From NCBI GenBank assembly GCA_030039005.1, contig JASHQT010000072.1, positions 1-9,834 on the forward strand: DNA of 9,834 nt. Reading direction: 5' to 3'. The notes beneath the pieces are model-generated. The model did no database searches, had not been told where the DNA came from, and saw only the letters and a list, made by a program, of their open reading frames with translations. Position 1 is the first letter of the stretch. Every line of letters begins with the position of its first letter. Position numbers and translations under genes: made by a program. Positions 1-8,821 of the stretch are shown here, piece after piece. This DNA comes from Bryobacteraceae bacterium (GTDB lineage: Bacteria; Acidobacteriota; Terriglobia; Bryobacterales; Bryobacteraceae).

Positions 1-15
1 AAGTTGAGACAACAT
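1..15 (-). CDS. kdpC: KdpC, potassium-transporting ATPase subunit C (first five codons only)
   Basis: The minus strand downstream of kdpB carries an ATG at 15-13 followed by codons reading MLSQL, and then the window ends. The identification rests on three things: the position directly after kdpB in the canonical kdpFABC order, a strong GGAGG ribosome binding site just upstream, and the MLxQL opening that is common in KdpC proteins. KdpC is a single-span subunit that assists ATP binding and complex assembly in the Kdp potassium pump. Only 15 bases are visible, so domain content and integrity cannot be judged. The 16-bp gap to the kdpB stop indicates co-transcription. Confidence 0.75.
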
Positions 16-18
16 AAA

Positions 19-24
19 TCCTCC
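19..24 (-). promoter_or_regulatory. Ribosome binding site of kdpC
   Basis: On the minus strand GGAGGA lies between the kdpB stop codon and an ATG four bases (three from the motif end) further on. This near-perfect Shine-Dalgarno sequence is the main reason for calling a gene start at position 15. Confidence 0.7.
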
Positions 25-31
25 AAAGCTC

Positions 32-2164
<2,133 letters not shown>

Positions 2165-2166
2165 GC

Positions 2167-3960
2167 TTAACTCCCCAGCGGCAGAGTGATGAATGAAAAC
2201 AACTTGCCGCTTTGCATCAAATAATGTTCGACGATCGGACCCAGCGAAACCGCGGGGAAATAGGTGAGAACGGCGATGATGATCACCGTGCCCACCAGCA
2301 GGCCCACGAACAAGGGGCCGTGCGTCGGAAACGTGCCGCTGGTGACAGGAATCTTCTTTTTCGCGGCCAAGCTGCCGGCCGCGGCGAGGATGGGGATCAG
2401 GAACAGGAAGCGGCCAATCAACGTGGCCAGGCCAATGGTCAGGTTGTACCAGGGCGTGTTGGCGTTCAGCCCGCCGAAGGCGCTGCCATTGTTGCCGGTG
2501 CCGCTGGTGTAGGCGTACAGGATTTCCGAAAGACCGTGCGGACCGCTATTGTTCATGTTGGCGATGGCGGCGCCGGGCGGGTTCCAGTATCCCTTGGCCG
2601 CGAAATTAGCCTGGGAGGAGATGGCGCTGAACACCAAAATGCAAGCGGAGGTGACGATGATGGCGAGCATCGCCATTTTCACTTCCTTCTGCTCCAATTT
2701 CTTGCCCAAATACTCCGGCGTTCGGCCCACCATGAGGCCGGCGATAAAGACGGCGATGATGCAGTAGATCAGAATGCCGTACATGCCCGCGCCGACGCCT
2801 CCGAAAACGACGATGTCGGTCATCATGTTGAGCAATGGAACGAGCCCGGCGATGGGCAGGAGGCTATCGTGCTGATTGTTGACGGCCCCACAACTGGTGT
2901 CCGTGGTAATCGTGGTGAAGAGAGCAGAGTTGGCAATCCCAAACCGAACGTCTTTGCCCTCCATGTTCCCGCCAGCTTGGTTGGCAGTGGCGGCGGTCTG
3001 AATGCCGAATTTGGCGACATTCGGATTGCCCTGCTGCTCAAACCCATAGCAGACAAAAACCCCGACCAGGAACATGACCGTAAAGGCTGCGAAGATCGCC
3101 CACCCCTGGCGCGTATCGCCGATCATTTTGCCGAAGGTGTAAGTGGTGGCCGCCGGAATCACCAGGATGAGCCACATTTCGAATAGATTGGTGACCGGCG
3201 ACGGATTCTCAAAGGGATGAATGGAATTGGCGCCGAAGAAGCCGCCGCCATTAGTGCCCAGCTCTTTGATGGCTTCCTGGGAAGCGACGGGGCCTTGGGT
3301 AATCACCTGCTTGGCGCCTTCGACCGTGGTGGCAGTGGTATAGGGCTTCAGATTTTGGATCACGCCCTGCGAGCAAAGGAACAGGGCGGCGACGAAGGAG
3401 ATGGGCAGCAACACGTAGACCACCGAGCGGGTCATATCGACCCAAAAATTGCCCAAGGTCCGCATTTCATGCCGGGCGAATCCGCGGATGACGGCGATGG
3501 CGATGGCTAAGCCCGTGGCGGCAGATACGAAGTTTTGAACGGTAAGGGCCGCCATTTGAACAAAATAGCTGAGCGTCGATTCGCCCGAGTAAGCCTGCCA
3601 GTTGGTGTTCGTCAGGAAGCTGACTGCCGTATTGAAAGCCAAGTCCGGCGTCACGTTGGGTGTACCGAAATTCTGCGGGTTGAACGGCAGGTAAGCCTGA
3701 ATCCGTTGCAGCAGATAGACCAAAAGGAAACCGAAAACGCTGAAAGCGAGCAGTGAAGCGGTGTATTGCGTCCAGCGCTGTTCGACATCCTCGCGAACGC
3801 CAGCTACCTTATAAGTCAACGCTTCCAGCCAGCGCAACACCGGGTGCAGGAAGGTACGCCGCCCCTCGAAGACGTTCGCCATGTACGCGCCTAGCGGCTT
3901 TACACACACCAGGATCAGCGCGAAAAAGATCACAATTTGTACAACTCCAGCGCTAGTCAT
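2167..3960 (-). CDS. kdpA: KdpA, potassium-transporting ATPase, potassium-binding subunit
   Basis: This is the channel-like subunit of the Kdp pump. It belongs to the superfamily of potassium transporters with four pore loops and selects potassium before KdpB-driven translocation. All four conserved pore regions are visible: [11 protein letters not shown] at residues 117-127, [19 protein letters not shown] from 235, [12 protein letters not shown] from 355, and [17 protein letters not shown] from 487. Many hydrophobic segments span the length. At 597 residues it is about 40 longer than E. coli KdpA (557). Part of the excess appears to lie in a polar stretch around residues 308-340, before the third pore loop. 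The start is supported by GGGGAG six bases upstream of the ATG. It follows kdpF by 21 bp and precedes kdpB by 2 bp, so it is clearly part of the operon. Confidence 0.97.
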   Translation of the reverse strand: MTSAGVVQIVIFFALILVCVKPLGAYMANVFEGRRTFLHPVLRWLEALTYKVAGVREDVEQRWTQYTASLLAFSVFGFLLVYLLQRIQAYLPFNPQNFGTPNVTPDLAFNTAVSFLTNTNWQAYSGESTLSYFVQMAALTVQNFVSAATGLAIAIAVIRGFARHEMRTLGNFWVDMTRSVVYVLLPISFVAALFLCSQGVIQNLKPYTTATTVEGAKQVITQGPVASQEAIKELGTNGGGFFGANSIHPFENPSPVTNLFEMWLILVIPAATTYTFGKMIGDTRQGWAIFAAFTVMFLVGVFVCYGFEQQGNPNVAKFGIQTAATANQAGGNMEGKDVRFGIANSALFTTITTDTSCGAVNNQHDSLLPIAGLVPLLNMMTDIVVFGGVGAGMYGILIYCIIAVFIAGLMVGRTPEYLGKKLEQKEVKMAMLAIIVTSACILVFSAISSQANFAAKGYWNPPGAAIANMNNSGPHGLSEILYAYTSGTGNNGSAFGGLNANTPWYNLTIGLATLIGRFLFLIPILAAAGSLAAKKKIPVTSGTFPTHGPLFVGLLVGTVIIIAVLTYFPAVSLGPIVEHYLMQSGKLFSFITLPLGS

Positions 3961-3981
3961 AGCAATCTCCCCGTGGCTCTC

Positions 3982-4065
3982 CTAGAACTTCTCCGGCCGG
4001 AGAAGGGCGTAAAGCAGGTAAATGAACAACCCTAGCGAGGTAATGCCTGCGATGATATAGTCCAT
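3982..4065 (-). CDS. kdpF: KdpF, small stabilising subunit of the Kdp potassium ATPase
   Basis: This is a 27-codon minus-strand gene. The peptide starts MDYIIAGITSLGLFIYLLYA and ends LLRPEKF. It is one hydrophobic transmembrane helix followed by the LLRPEKF tail that is characteristic of KdpF. In E. coli KdpF is a lipid-like stabiliser of the KdpABC complex in the inner membrane. The gene sits 21 bp upstream of kdpA, its canonical position. A purine run (AAGGGAAAG) about ten bases upstream of the ATG is a plausible ribosome binding site. Length and tail match the family, and it appears intact. Confidence 0.93.
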   Translation of the reverse strand: MDYIIAGITSLGLFIYLLYALLRPEKF

Positions 4066-4077
4066 AGATTCTTTCCC

Positions 4078-4161
4078 TTACAGCTTGTCGCAGGCCTTGG
4101 TGAAGGCCCAGCAGACAGCTAGAAACACACAGCCCATGGCAACGTAGAACAGGTCAAGCAT
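4078..4161 (-). CDS. Small single-span membrane peptide upstream of kdpF, function unknown
   Basis: This is a 27-codon minus-strand reading frame. The peptide starts MLDLFYVAMGCVFLAVCWAF and ends TKACDKL. It shows a single hydrophobic helix of about 20 residues after an acidic N-terminal residue, with a charged tail containing CDKL. The start lies 3 bp after the stop of the universal-stress-like gene, with AGAAAGGGAA just upstream inside that gene's end. Its stop is 12 bp before kdpF. This spacing and good ribosome binding site argue for a real operon gene. From memory, similar unnamed peptides with a CD/CE-[RK]-L tail occur before kdpF in other bacteria, but I cannot verify this here. An accessory role in the Kdp complex is inference only. 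It is not a kdpF duplicate, because it lacks the RPEKF tail. Confidence 0.72.
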   Translation of the reverse strand: MLDLFYVAMGCVFLAVCWAFTKACDKL

Positions 4162-4164
4162 GAC

Positions 4165-4629
4165 TTATTCCCTTTCTGTCACGACAACTTCATATCCAGC
4201 ATGGCGCAATTTGGCAGCCAACCGTTTCTCGGCCGTCGGCCACCAGCGCCTGCGGGCGCCGACTACGACTAGCGAACCAGGCTTTAGAACCGATTTTAAG
4301 GTTTCCAGAGGTTCGCGGCACAGATAAATTGAGACACGCGTTTCGACACAGCAATGACTGGCAATGACGCGTAGGCGACGCTCATTGAAATCCACCAGAA
4401 CGGGAGGACTGGTGAGCGGGAGCGGATAGGGGACGACCTGCGGCACGATCAACGTGATACGCGCTCCCAGGCTTTCGGCCAGATGGCCTGCTTCCTTGAG
4501 CGCGGCGAGCGTGGCGTCGACAGATGTGAAGACGACGGAGATTTCAAGCTTGGAGTCCGATTCTTCAGGGAACGGACGCGCCGGGACGCCGGAGTCCGGC
4601 GCAATCAACCTTTCCAGTGCGAGTGCCAT
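4165..4629 (-). CDS. Universal-stress-protein-like protein, first gene of the kdp operon
   Basis: This is a 154-residue soluble protein with an alternating beta/alpha pattern: a strand at about 28-35 (LEISVVFTS), a helix rich in A, L, K and E at 38-53, a strand at 56-65 (ARITLIVPQVVPYP), a further strand near 96-103, then SLVVVGARRRWW at 119-130 and a final helix and strand ending in EVVVTE. This arrangement resembles the UspA/Rossmann-like fold. The usual UspA nucleotide signature (GxxG, nine residues, then GS or GT) is not seen after VVVG, where an arginine- and tryptophan-rich ARRRWWP segment stands, so ATP binding is doubtful. The ATG has GAAGGG eight bases upstream. The gene runs straight into the small peptide gene and kdpF (3-bp gap), so it is very likely co-transcribed with the potassium pump. 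A regulatory or stress-sensing role in potassium uptake is inference. Family assignment is moderate; existence of the gene is well supported. Confidence 0.75.
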   Translation of the reverse strand: MALALERLIAPDSGVPARPFPEESDSKLEISVVFTSVDATLAALKEAGHLAESLGARITLIVPQVVPYPLPLTSPPVLVDFNERRLRVIASHCCVETRVSIYLCREPLETLKSVLKPGSLVVVGARRRWWPTAEKRLAAKLRHAGYEVVVTERE

Positions 4630-4655
4630 GAATTCAGCCCTTCTGTTACGAAGTT

Positions 4656-4709
4656 AGGACCTGGTGGCTGAATAAGTCCTTAGGAAGAGATAAAAAGATT
4701 GTGAAGACG
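4656..4709 (+). repeat. Direct repeat, left copy, flanking the Cys-rich gene
   Basis: This is an imperfect direct repeat of the sequence at 5336-5387. Aligned by eye, about 45 of 55 columns match, with three short gaps. The longest perfect block is GGCTGAATAAGTCCT (4666-4680). The copy contains a small inverted repeat, AGGAC (4656-4660) with GTCCT (4676-4680), that the other copy also keeps. It lies 27 bp upstream of the first kdp-operon gene, so on the minus strand it may form part of that operon's promoter or leader. Confidence 0.8.
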
Positions 4710-4712
4710 GGC

Positions 4713-4790
4713 TTGGGCCGAGGATCGGGATGGCCAAAGATCAGATTGGCCGAAGAATGGGTTGGCCGGAGATTGGGCTGGGAAGAATGG
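4713..4790 (+). repeat. Degenerate short tandem repeat, about 15-18 bp period
   Basis: Five related units follow each other. The clearest two are TTGGCCGAAGAATGGG (4746-4761) and TTGGCCGGAGATTGGG (4762-4777), 16 bases each and 13 of 16 identical. Before them stand TTGGGCCGAGGATCGGGA (4713-4730) and TGGCCAAAGATCAGA (4731-4745), and after them CTGGGAAGAATGG (4778-4790). The block is non-coding in my annotation. It could be a slipped-strand repeat or a set of binding sites. Confidence 0.6.
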
Positions 4791-4882
4791 CCCCCGATCT
4801 GCTGGTCACTTGGGAATGTTGCATGCTGCGTAATTCCTCAAGCGCCTTTTCGTCCAACATCCGGGATCTGGTTTATTACACT

Positions 4883-5284
4883 ATGCCCAAGCGCGTCGCT
4901 CTGTTCATTCTGATCACCTCGGTGGTTCTCGCCCAAAAGCCAAAGGCGGTAGCCGCAAAGCAGGAAACAATGGATTCCTGCGGCCTGGGGCGCCACAAGG
5001 ATCATCCCTGCCATTGCGTGGAACACACCGAGAAGGTTAGGAACGAGATGATCCAGCAGTGCCGGGCTGGCAATTCCAACGACAAGGAACTGGCGGCGTG
5101 TTTACGCGCGATTCCGGATCACTGCACGCTGATCGAGCGCTACGGGAATTGGGCGCATGAGGGTGATCCTATGCCGGGACAGTGTACGATGGCTTGCAAA
5201 CGAGGGCACTGCGATTGCGACGATGGGCCGCGCTGCCATATCGGACATGAGCCGCAGGACGATTCTGCTAGTGCGAAGGAGTAG
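4883..5284 (+). CDS. Small secreted cysteine- and histidine-rich protein, unknown function
   Basis: This is a 133-residue protein I do not recognise. The N-terminus (MPKRVALFILITSVVLAQ) looks like a signal peptide: two basic residues, a hydrophobic core, and a possible signal peptidase cut after VLA at residue 17. The mature part contains 11 cysteines (33, 43, 45, 60, 73, 81, 101, 105, 110, 112, 118) and 9 histidines, including CHC at 43-45 and a final cluster CKRGHCDCDD...CHIGH at 105-122. This suggests disulfide-stabilised folding or metal binding in the periplasm or outside the cell. An upstream in-frame ATG at 4730 would add 51 residues translated from the tandem repeat and bury the signal peptide, so I prefer 4883, although no good ribosome binding site is visible there. 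The gene stands alone between direct repeats, divergent from the kdp operon and convergent with the efflux pump gene. Confidence 0.7.
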   Translation: MPKRVALFILITSVVLAQKPKAVAAKQETMDSCGLGRHKDHPCHCVEHTEKVRNEMIQQCRAGNSNDKELAACLRAIPDHCTLIERYGNWAHEGDPMPGQCTMACKRGHCDCDDGPRCHIGHEPQDDSASAKE

Positions 5285-5390
5285 ACCCGCTCTCGCAGTG
5301 CGATTCTTCGGGGGACGGAGGCACCGCGGCATCGAAGGACGGCGGCTGAATAAGTCCTCAGGAAGGGGCAAAAAATTGTCAAGAACGAAA
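5285..5390. other. Convergent intergenic spacer
   Basis: This 106-bp region lies between the ends of the Cys-rich gene and the RND permease gene. Its right half is the second copy of the direct repeat, ending 3 bp from the RND stop codon. I see only a weak possible hairpin (CTTCG around 5306-5311 with CGAAG near 5333) and no convincing GC-rich stem with a T-run for either gene, so termination signals are unresolved. Confidence 0.5.
5336..5387 (+). repeat. Direct repeat, right copy, flanking the Cys-rich gene
   Basis: This is the partner of the repeat at 4656-4709, in the same orientation and about 680 bp away. It shares the perfect block GGCTGAATAAGTCCT (5344-5358) and the internal inverted repeat AGGAC (5336-5340) with GTCCT (5354-5358). 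On the minus strand it includes TTGACA followed by a T-run. It begins 3 bp downstream of the RND permease stop codon. Confidence 0.8.
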
Positions 5391-8300
5391 TTACGCGTGC
5401 ACGAGCTCTGCGGCACGCTCGCCCTTCCACCGGAGGCGAAGACGATCCAGCGATAAATACACCACCGGTGTCGTGTAGAGCGTCAGCAACTGGCTAACCA
5501 GCAAGCCGCCGATGATGGTGATGCCGAGCGGCCTGCGCAGTTCTCCGCCCACGCCGTGCCCCAGCGCCAGCGGCAGCGCGCCCAGCAGAGCTGACAGGGT
5601 GGTCATCAGAATGGGCCGGAAGCGCAGCAGGCAGGCCTTATGAATGGCCTGGCGAGGCGACAGCCCTTCGGAGCGTTCGGCGTCCAGCGCGAAATCCACC
5701 ATCATAATGGCGTTTTTCTTGACTAGTCCGATCAGCAGGACGATACCGATCAAAGCGATGATGCTGAGTTCGGTGTGGCACAGCAGCAGGGCCAGCAGGG
5801 CGCCCACGCCCGCGGAGGGCAGCGTGGAAAGAATGGTGATGGGGTGGATGCAGTTCTCATACAGCATGCCCAGCACAATGTAGACCGTGAGTAGCGCGGC
5901 CCCGATCAGAATGGGCTCATCGCTGAGCGAATCCTGATACGCCTTGGCGGTGCCGGCGAAGAAGGTTTGGATCGTGTCCGGCAATCCGATCTGGCGAGCG
6001 GTGGCCTGGATGGCGTTGACCGCGTCTCCCAACGCCACACCCGGTGCGAGGTTGAAGGAAATGGTCACGGCGGGGAACAAACCCTGGTGATTCACCGCCA
6101 AGGGAGCCACCGAACGCGCGAAATGGCTGATGACGTTGAGCGGCACCTCCTGGCCCTGCGGATCCTGCACGTAAATCCCGCGCAGAAACTGCGGATTCTG
6201 CCAGAAACGCGGAGCCGCTTCCATGACTACGTGGTACTGATTGAGCGCCGTATACATGGTGGACACCTGGCGCTGGCCAAACGCGTCGTACAGCACGTTG
6301 TCGATGAGCTCGGCCGAAATTCCGAAGCGCGCCGCCGTATCGCGGTCGTATTTCACAATCGATTGCAGGCCGCTGTTCTGCTGGTCGGTGTTGACATCGC
6401 TGATCGACGGCAGCCGCCGCAAGGCGTCCAGCATCGGCCGTCCATAAGTGGTCAGGACCTCGACGTTGTCGCCGCGCATGGTGAATTGATAGAGCGCGGC
6501 GCTGCTGCGGCCCCCGATGCGCACGTCCTGGTCGGCCTGCAGATACAGCCTGGATCCCTTGATCACGTTGAGTTTTGGCCGCAGCCGCTCGATCACGTCA
6601 TAAACGGAAACCTTGCGCACCGCCAACGGTTTCAGTTCCACGTTCAATCGGGCCTGGTTGATGGTGTTGCCACTGCCGCCGCTGCCGCCGGTGTAACCGG
6701 TGACCGTGTCCACCGCCGGATCTTGCTGGACGATGTGCACCATCTTCAACAGATCGGTTTTCATGGATTGGAAGGAGGTGTCCTGGTCGGCAATCACGGT
6801 CCCGGTCAGAGACCCGTTGTCCTGCTGCGGAAAGAAGCCCTTCGGCACGTGAACGTACAGGTAAACGTTGAGCCCGATGGTGGCAAAAAGGATCCCCAGC
6901 GTGATGGCGGGATGCCGCAAAACGCCATTCAGCGTGCGTCCGTAGAGGCTGACCATCCAATGGAAGCCCCGTTCGCTCGACCTGTAAATCCAGCCGTGGG
7001 ATGCGTGTTCCTTGAGCAAATGCGCGCACATCATTGGCGTAGTGGTCAGGGAGAGGGCCATGGAAATCACGATCGCCACCGACATGGTCACCGCGAACTC
7101 GCGAAACAGCCGTCCGACGATGCCGCCCATCAACAGCAGCGGAATGAAGACGGCGATGAGCGACAGGCTCATGGTGAAAACCGTGGAGCCGATTTCGCGC
7201 GCGCCGCGCAGCGCGGCGGCGAAAGGCTTCATGCCCTGCTCCAGATAACGCGTGATGTTCTCGATCACCACGATGGCGTCGTCGACCACAAAGCCGCTGG
7301 AAACCGTGAGGGCCATGAGCGAGAGGTTGTCCAGGCCGTACCCAAGAAGGTACATGACGCCGAAGGTGGCGATCAGCGACGCGGGAACCGCAACACTAGG
7401 AATGAGGGTCGTGCGGCCGCTTCTCAAAAACACAAAGACCACCAGGACCACTAGCAGCACCGAGATCCCCAGCGATCTTTCAATGTCCCGCACCGACGCG
7501 CGGATCAATACGGTCCGGTCTCGCGTAATGTTGAGGTGGATGGAGTGAGGGATCGCAGCCCTGAGCTGCGGCAGAGCCGCCCGGATCCGATTCACGGTGT
7601 CGATAATATTGGCGCCCGGCTGCCGGTTCACGGTGACGTTCACCGAGGTCTGGCCGTTGGCATAGCCTATGTTGCGTACATCCTCGACCGAATCGATGAC
7701 CTGCGCCACCTGGTCCAAGCGCACCGGCGCGCCGTGATTGTAGGCCACGATCAGAGGAGCATACTGCTTGGCCTTGAACATCTGATCGTTGGCCCCCAGT
7801 TCCCAGACATGGAATCCATCCGAAAGATGTCCCTTGGGAACATTTGCGTTGGCATTGTACAAAACGCTGCGAACCTGCTCCAGCCCGATGCCGTACTTAT
7901 TCAGCGCCATCGGATTCAGTTCCACGCGAACGGCCGGCAGGGCCGAACCCTGGGCCCACACCTGTCCCACGCCGTGGATCTGCGAAAGCTTCTGCAAGAT
8001 GATCGTGGAGGCGGCATCGTAGAGCTGGCCGCGATCGAGAACGTCCGAAGTCAACGCGATTTGAAATATGGAAGCTTCCGAGGGATTCACCATGCGATAT
8101 CCCGGATTGCTGGGAAGGTCTGTGGGAAGGTACCCGCGCGCGGCATTGATGGCCGCCTCCACGTCGCGCCCCGCGGCGTTGATGTCGCGGTTCAATTCGA
8201 ATTGCAGGGTGATTGCCGTGCCGCCCAGCGTGCTGGTAGAGGTCATCTCGGTCACCGCGGCAATGCGTCCGAACTGTCGCTCGAGGGGCGTCGCCACCGA

Positions 8301-8483
8301 GGATGCCATCGTTTCCGGGCTCGCGCCGGGCAGGCTGGCCTGCACGAAGATGGTCGGAAAGTCCACCCGTGGAAGAGGCGATACCGGCAATAAGTTGTAG
8401 GCCGCCGCGCCTGCCAGCGTGATAGCGATCGTCAACAGCGCCGTCCCGACCGGCCGATGAATGAACGGCTCGGAGATGTTCAT
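5391..8483 (-). CDS. RND multidrug efflux permease, MdtB/MdtC-like
   Basis: This is a complete 1030-residue inner-membrane proton-driven efflux pump of the hydrophobe/amphiphile RND family, which exports drugs or detergent-like compounds from the periplasm. The N-terminus (FIHRPVGTALLTIAITLAG, then PLPRVDFP, LPGASPETMASSVATPLE) closely resembles MdtC and its relatives. The proton-relay aspartates are at 401-402 in GFVVDDAIVVIEN, matching AcrB 407-408, and the relay lysine is at 923 in LVKKNAIMMVDF, matching AcrB 940. Two halves, each with a periplasmic loop (about 35-335 and 550-855), fit the family architecture. A short glycine/serine run (TGGSGGSGN, 598-606) lies in the second loop. An in-frame TAG two codons before the ATG excludes a longer N-terminus. 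No clear ribosome binding site is visible beyond GGGGATGGG some 11 bases upstream. No membrane-fusion adaptor or outer-membrane channel gene adjoins it, so its partners must lie elsewhere. The substrate cannot be inferred. Confidence 0.95.
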   Translation of the reverse strand: MNISEPFIHRPVGTALLTIAITLAGAAAYNLLPVSPLPRVDFPTIFVQASLPGASPETMASSVATPLERQFGRIAAVTEMTSTSTLGGTAITLQFELNRDINAAGRDVEAAINAARGYLPTDLPSNPGYRMVNPSEASIFQIALTSDVLDRGQLYDAASTIILQKLSQIHGVGQVWAQGSALPAVRVELNPMALNKYGIGLEQVRSVLYNANANVPKGHLSDGFHVWELGANDQMFKAKQYAPLIVAYNHGAPVRLDQVAQVIDSVEDVRNIGYANGQTSVNVTVNRQPGANIIDTVNRIRAALPQLRAAIPHSIHLNITRDRTVLIRASVRDIERSLGISVLLVVLVVFVFLRSGRTTLIPSVAVPASLIATFGVMYLLGYGLDNLSLMALTVSSGFVVDDAIVVIENITRYLEQGMKPFAAALRGAREIGSTVFTMSLSLIAVFIPLLLMGGIVGRLFREFAVTMSVAIVISMALSLTTTPMMCAHLLKEHASHGWIYRSSERGFHWMVSLYGRTLNGVLRHPAITLGILFATIGLNVYLYVHVPKGFFPQQDNGSLTGTVIADQDTSFQSMKTDLLKMVHIVQQDPAVDTVTGYTGGSGGSGNTINQARLNVELKPLAVRKVSVYDVIERLRPKLNVIKGSRLYLQADQDVRIGGRSSAALYQFTMRGDNVEVLTTYGRPMLDALRRLPSISDVNTDQQNSGLQSIVKYDRDTAARFGISAELIDNVLYDAFGQRQVSTMYTALNQYHVVMEAAPRFWQNPQFLRGIYVQDPQGQEVPLNVISHFARSVAPLAVNHQGLFPAVTISFNLAPGVALGDAVNAIQATARQIGLPDTIQTFFAGTAKAYQDSLSDEPILIGAALLTVYIVLGMLYENCIHPITILSTLPSAGVGALLALLLCHTELSIIALIGIVLLIGLVKKNAIMMVDFALDAERSEGLSPRQAIHKACLLRFRPILMTTLSALLGALPLALGHGVGGELRRPLGITIIGGLLVSQLLTLYTTPVVYLSLDRLRLRWKGERAAELVHA

Positions 8484-8774
8484 GCGCTAATCGCCCATCC
8501 CCGGTGGCAGCAACGCGAGCACGTATAGTGCGGCGCTAAGAGTTGGCTGAAGTTTCGTCCGCCCCGCGCGTGGTTCCCTAGAGGCGTCTCAGCTCCGATC
8601 CCATTCGGTGGTCACAATGCATTGCAGTGTCGATGCCCCGCGCTGCATTCTTTAACAGTATCAGAAACACAACTTTCCGGAGAAAGCGGATTGCGATTCA
8701 AACGCGCGGGTGTTGACATGCAGGTGCGATCCACGAGGGCGGCCGTTTCGAGCGTAACCAGCGCCGGCCGCTCG

Positions 8775-8799
8775 TGCAACAATAGACAACAATTGTGCA
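8775..8799. promoter_or_regulatory. Imperfect inverted repeat upstream of the M50 protease gene, possible operator
   Basis: TGCAACAAT (8775-8783) pairs with ATTGTGCA (8792-8799) with one bulged base, around an eight-base centre that overlaps the perfect palindrome ACAATTGT (8789-8796). It ends 22 bp before the GTG start, where a regulator could overlap the promoter or the start of the transcript. A binding protein is not known, and chance occurrence is possible. Confidence 0.35.
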
Positions 8800-8810
8800 T
8801 CTGATCAACT

Positions 8811-8815
8811 AGGAA
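8811..8815 (+). promoter_or_regulatory. Ribosome binding site of the M50 protease gene
   Basis: AGGAA stands six bases before the GTG at 8822. It selects that GTG rather than the in-frame internal ATGs, the first of which (codon 30) would cut into the first membrane segment. Confidence 0.6.
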
Positions 8816-8821
8816 CGCTGC

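Larger units (their letters stand above)
4630..4882. promoter_or_regulatory. Divergent intergenic region between the kdp operon and the Cys-rich gene
   Basis: This region must contain the promoter of the kdp operon (minus strand) and probably that of the secreted Cys-rich gene (plus strand). It holds the left copy of the direct repeat and a degenerate tandem repeat. I cannot identify a convincing -35/-10 pair or a KdpE-type site by eye. On the minus strand the repeat reads TTCACA followed by a T-rich stretch, but no good -10 follows at the usual spacing. Confidence 0.45.
8484..8821. promoter_or_regulatory. Divergent intergenic region between the RND permease and the M50 protease
   Basis: This 338-bp region must carry promoters for both flanking genes. 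A TTGACA sequence occurs on the plus strand at 8713-8718, but no TATAAT-like box follows at 16-18 bp. An imperfect inverted repeat near the right end (8775-8799) is annotated separately. Short open frames crossing the region on the minus strand lack credible starts, ribosome binding sites or family resemblance, so I see no gene here. Confidence 0.5.

Noticed and set aside
4656..4709. KdpE-binding site or strong promoter in the left repeat
   Set aside because: The minus strand has a T-rich run next to TTCACA, loosely recalling the E. coli kdp control region, but there is no convincing -10 box and the similarity is too weak to call.
4656..5387. CRISPR array or insertion sequence
   Set aside because: There are only two diverged repeat copies about 680 bp apart, with no regular spacers, no terminal inverted repeats and no transposase between them.
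5967..8393. Long plus-strand frames (495 and 285 codons) opposite the RND permease
   Set aside because: They lie entirely antisense to a complete, motif-confirmed RND gene and translate to unstructured H/R/G-rich sequence typical of antisense frames in GC-rich DNA.
8487..8590. Minus-strand open stretch just before the RND start, ending in a hydrophobic tail (ALYVLALLPPGMGD) and TAG
   Set aside because: It looked like the end of an upstream gene, but only about 35 codons separate it from a preceding in-frame TGA, with no ATG or ribosome binding site, so there is no supportable gene.
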